Positions 62,796 through 64,000 of a stretch of 64,000 nucleotides of DNA are shown here, in pieces. Position 1 is the first letter of the stretch; every line of letters begins with the position of its first letter. Source of the stretch: Reichenbachiella agarivorans (GTDB lineage Bacteria; Bacteroidota; Bacteroidia; Cytophagales; Cyclobacteriaceae); contig NZ_CP106679.1 of NCBI RefSeq assembly GCF_025502585.1, positions 3,627,501 through 3,691,500 on the forward strand, given 5' to 3'. Below the pieces are notes generated by a model. The model ran no database searches. It was not told where the DNA came from and saw only the letters and a program-made list of their open reading frames with translations. Both the position numbers and the translations under genes were made by a program.

Positions 62796-64000
62796 ATGGA
62801 TAATTTTTCAACGAGTAAAGTAGATGCCAACATTGTCAAAGCATTGACAGAAAAGGGGATCTATGTTCCTAGCGAGATTCAAGCACAAACCATCCCCATC
62901 CTGCTGAATCATAAAGGGGACTTCATCGGCAGATCCGCAACTGGGACAGGCAAAACCTTTGCCTATGGCGTTCCTCTCCTTTCGAGAATTGACACTACGT
63001 CCGGCAAGATTCAAGCTGTGGTACTGGTACCAACCAGAGAGCTCTGCGAGCAAGTGGGCAATGAATTGATGGGTTTAGCCAAATTCATACCTGAGTTAAA
63101 AATAGAGTCTATCTACGGTGGCATGTCTCTCAAAGCCCAAATCCATGATCTGAGCAATGGCACACATGTGGTAGTAGCTACTCCAGGTAGATTGATGGAT
63201 CTCGTGCAACGCAACGTCGTGCATTTAGAATCACTCAACTTCGTCATATTTGATGAGGCGGATGAAATGCTACTCAAAGGTTTCAGGACAGACATTGACA
63301 AGATTTTGGCTACTGCCAACAGAAACTATGCTACATGGTTGTTTTCTGCGACTATGCCAGATGAGGTCAATGCGATCATTAAAAAATACCTCCACAAAGA
63401 ATTGATTAAAGTCCTCATCGGAAAAGCAGAAAGTACCAACAAGGACATCAAGCATCAAATAATCGAACTACAGGCCGAGCAAAAATTAGACGTACTGCTT
63501 CATTTTCTCAAAAAATATAGCACTCAAAAAGGCATCATCTTTTGTCGCACCAAGTCTGGTGTACAAAAACTATACAAGCAACTCTCTGCCAACAAATTTA
63601 GCTGTGGAGCCATCCAAGGGGACCTCCCTCAGGGTCTGCGCAACAAGGTCATGGAGCAGTTTCGTGGAGGACACATCAATTTCCTCATCGCGACGGACGT
63701 AGCATCCAGAGGTGTCGATGTAGAAAACGTAGACATCGTCATTCAATACCACATGGCCGATACCAGTGAGTCCTATACCCATAGAAGTGGTCGTACCTCG
63801 CGCGCTGGAAAAACGGGAATTTCTTTGACTTTTATATTCCCAGAGGAGAAAGAAAAAATGGATTTGATCGAGAAAGAATTGAATCTCAAATGTCTCGTAT
63901 TGCCTCTACCAAGTGTCAAAGATCAATTGGTCAACAAAGCGATCCTATGGGGAAGAAAAATCGCCAAGGAAAAACCAGTAAGCCCAGACAAGCTAGATGA
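62796..64000 (+). CDS. DEAD-box RNA helicase, partial (cut by window end)
   Basis: The first 401 residues of a second DEAD-box helicase, read from the ATG at 62796. Motifs: Q region VPSEIQAQTIPIL, I SATGTGKT, Ia PTRELCEQV, Ib TPGRLMDL, II IFDEADEMLL (canonical DEAD), III FSATMPDE, V ATDVASRGVD and VI HRSGRTSRAG. The visible C-terminal part (LVLPLPSVKDQLVNKAILWG) resembles the region before the RNA-binding domain of DeaD/CsdA-type helicases. Only about half identical in motif wording to its neighbour, it is an old paralogue rather than a recent duplicate. Confidence 0.93.
   Translation, partial: MDNFSTSKVDANIVKALTEKGIYVPSEIQAQTIPILLNHKGDFIGRSATGTGKTFAYGVPLLSRIDTTSGKIQAVVLVPTRELCEQVGNELMGLAKFIPELKIESIYGGMSLKAQIHDLSNGTHVVVATPGRLMDLVQRNVVHLESLNFVIFDEADEMLLKGFRTDIDKILATANRNYATWLFSATMPDEVNAIIKKYLHKELIKVLIGKAESTNKDIKHQIIELQAEQKLDVLLHFLKKYSTQKGIIFCRTKSGVQKLYKQLSANKFSCGAIQGDLPQGLRNKVMEQFRGGHINFLIATDVASRGVDVENVDIVIQYHMADTSESYTHRSGRTSRAGKTGISLTFIFPEEKEKMDLIEKELNLKCLVLPLPSVKDQLVNKAILWGRKIAKEKPVSPDKLD

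Overview
The window looks like chromosomal DNA of a Bacteroidota bacterium, most likely a marine gliding member of the Cytophagales. The basis is mixed. Seen directly: a type IX secretion (T9SS) type A tail on a pectinesterase-like exoprotein, a gliding-motility (CHU_C-like) C-terminal domain, many promoters with the Bacteroidota -7 box TAnnTTTG, and few Shine-Dalgarno sequences. From family knowledge: the parA-parB-DUF5683-dapB-lepB gene order is typical of this phylum. The genus-level placement is inference.

Layout. 1-3500: end of a universal stress protein, MarR regulator, DoxX-like protein, coiled-coil membrane protein, methyltransferase and apaG. 3543-8354: ung, converging on the operon parA-parB-DUF5683-dapB-lepB. 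8647-12105: pyrG-yidC operon. 12444-13882: xseA-xseB. 13956-16561: a small conserved-looking protein and a GAF/PAS histidine kinase with its NarL-type regulator. 16562-17426: a large gene-free region holding four successive stem-loops. 17427-26400: a beta-rich protein, S41 protease, Mpg glycosylase, DUF2911 protein, a short RHS-like secreted protein with a FISUMP partner, an acetyltransferase-nitrilase fusion and an MscS channel. 26447-29542: acyl desaturase and an ABC-F ATPase.

29543-34925 is the accessory part. It begins with a heptamer repeat and a 22-bp palindromic tandem repeat. Then comes a run of same-strand small genes (lipoprotein, GNAT, Crp/Fnr regulator plus ICMT-like methyltransferase, HigBA toxin-antitoxin), each followed by a 160-200 bp imperfect palindrome. 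The outer core boxes of each unit match each other as integron cassettes do: the start of each unit is the reverse complement of the left end of its own palindrome. No integrase is visible, so the run resembles an integrase-less attC cassette cluster (CALIN-like) with unusually long attC-like sites. It ends in a truncated palindrome, a restriction-endonuclease remnant and a second HigBA module flanked by 49-bp direct repeats.

34922-46190: NlpC/P60 lipoprotein, hisS, gliding-type exoprotein, ybaB, glycosyltransferase, fbaA, and an MscS channel tightly coupled to a 990-residue NTPase-like protein. 46388-51076: a Mn/Zn/Fe-type ABC uptake operon headed by a DtxR/MntR regulator with a 20-bp perfect palindrome in its promoter; one permease carries a C-terminal DtxR-like domain related to that regulator. 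51112-64000: DUF1571 protein with a LysM-like insert, pectinesterase exoprotein, pyruvate carboxylase, small lipoprotein, metallo-beta-lactamase-fold hydrolase and two adjacent DEAD-box helicases, the second cut by the window end.

Together most of the window is housekeeping (DNA repair, segregation, membrane insertion, CTP synthesis, anaplerosis, glycolysis). The cassette run, the MscS-NTPase pair, the permease-regulator fusion and the stem-loop region are the parts least explained by standard annotation.
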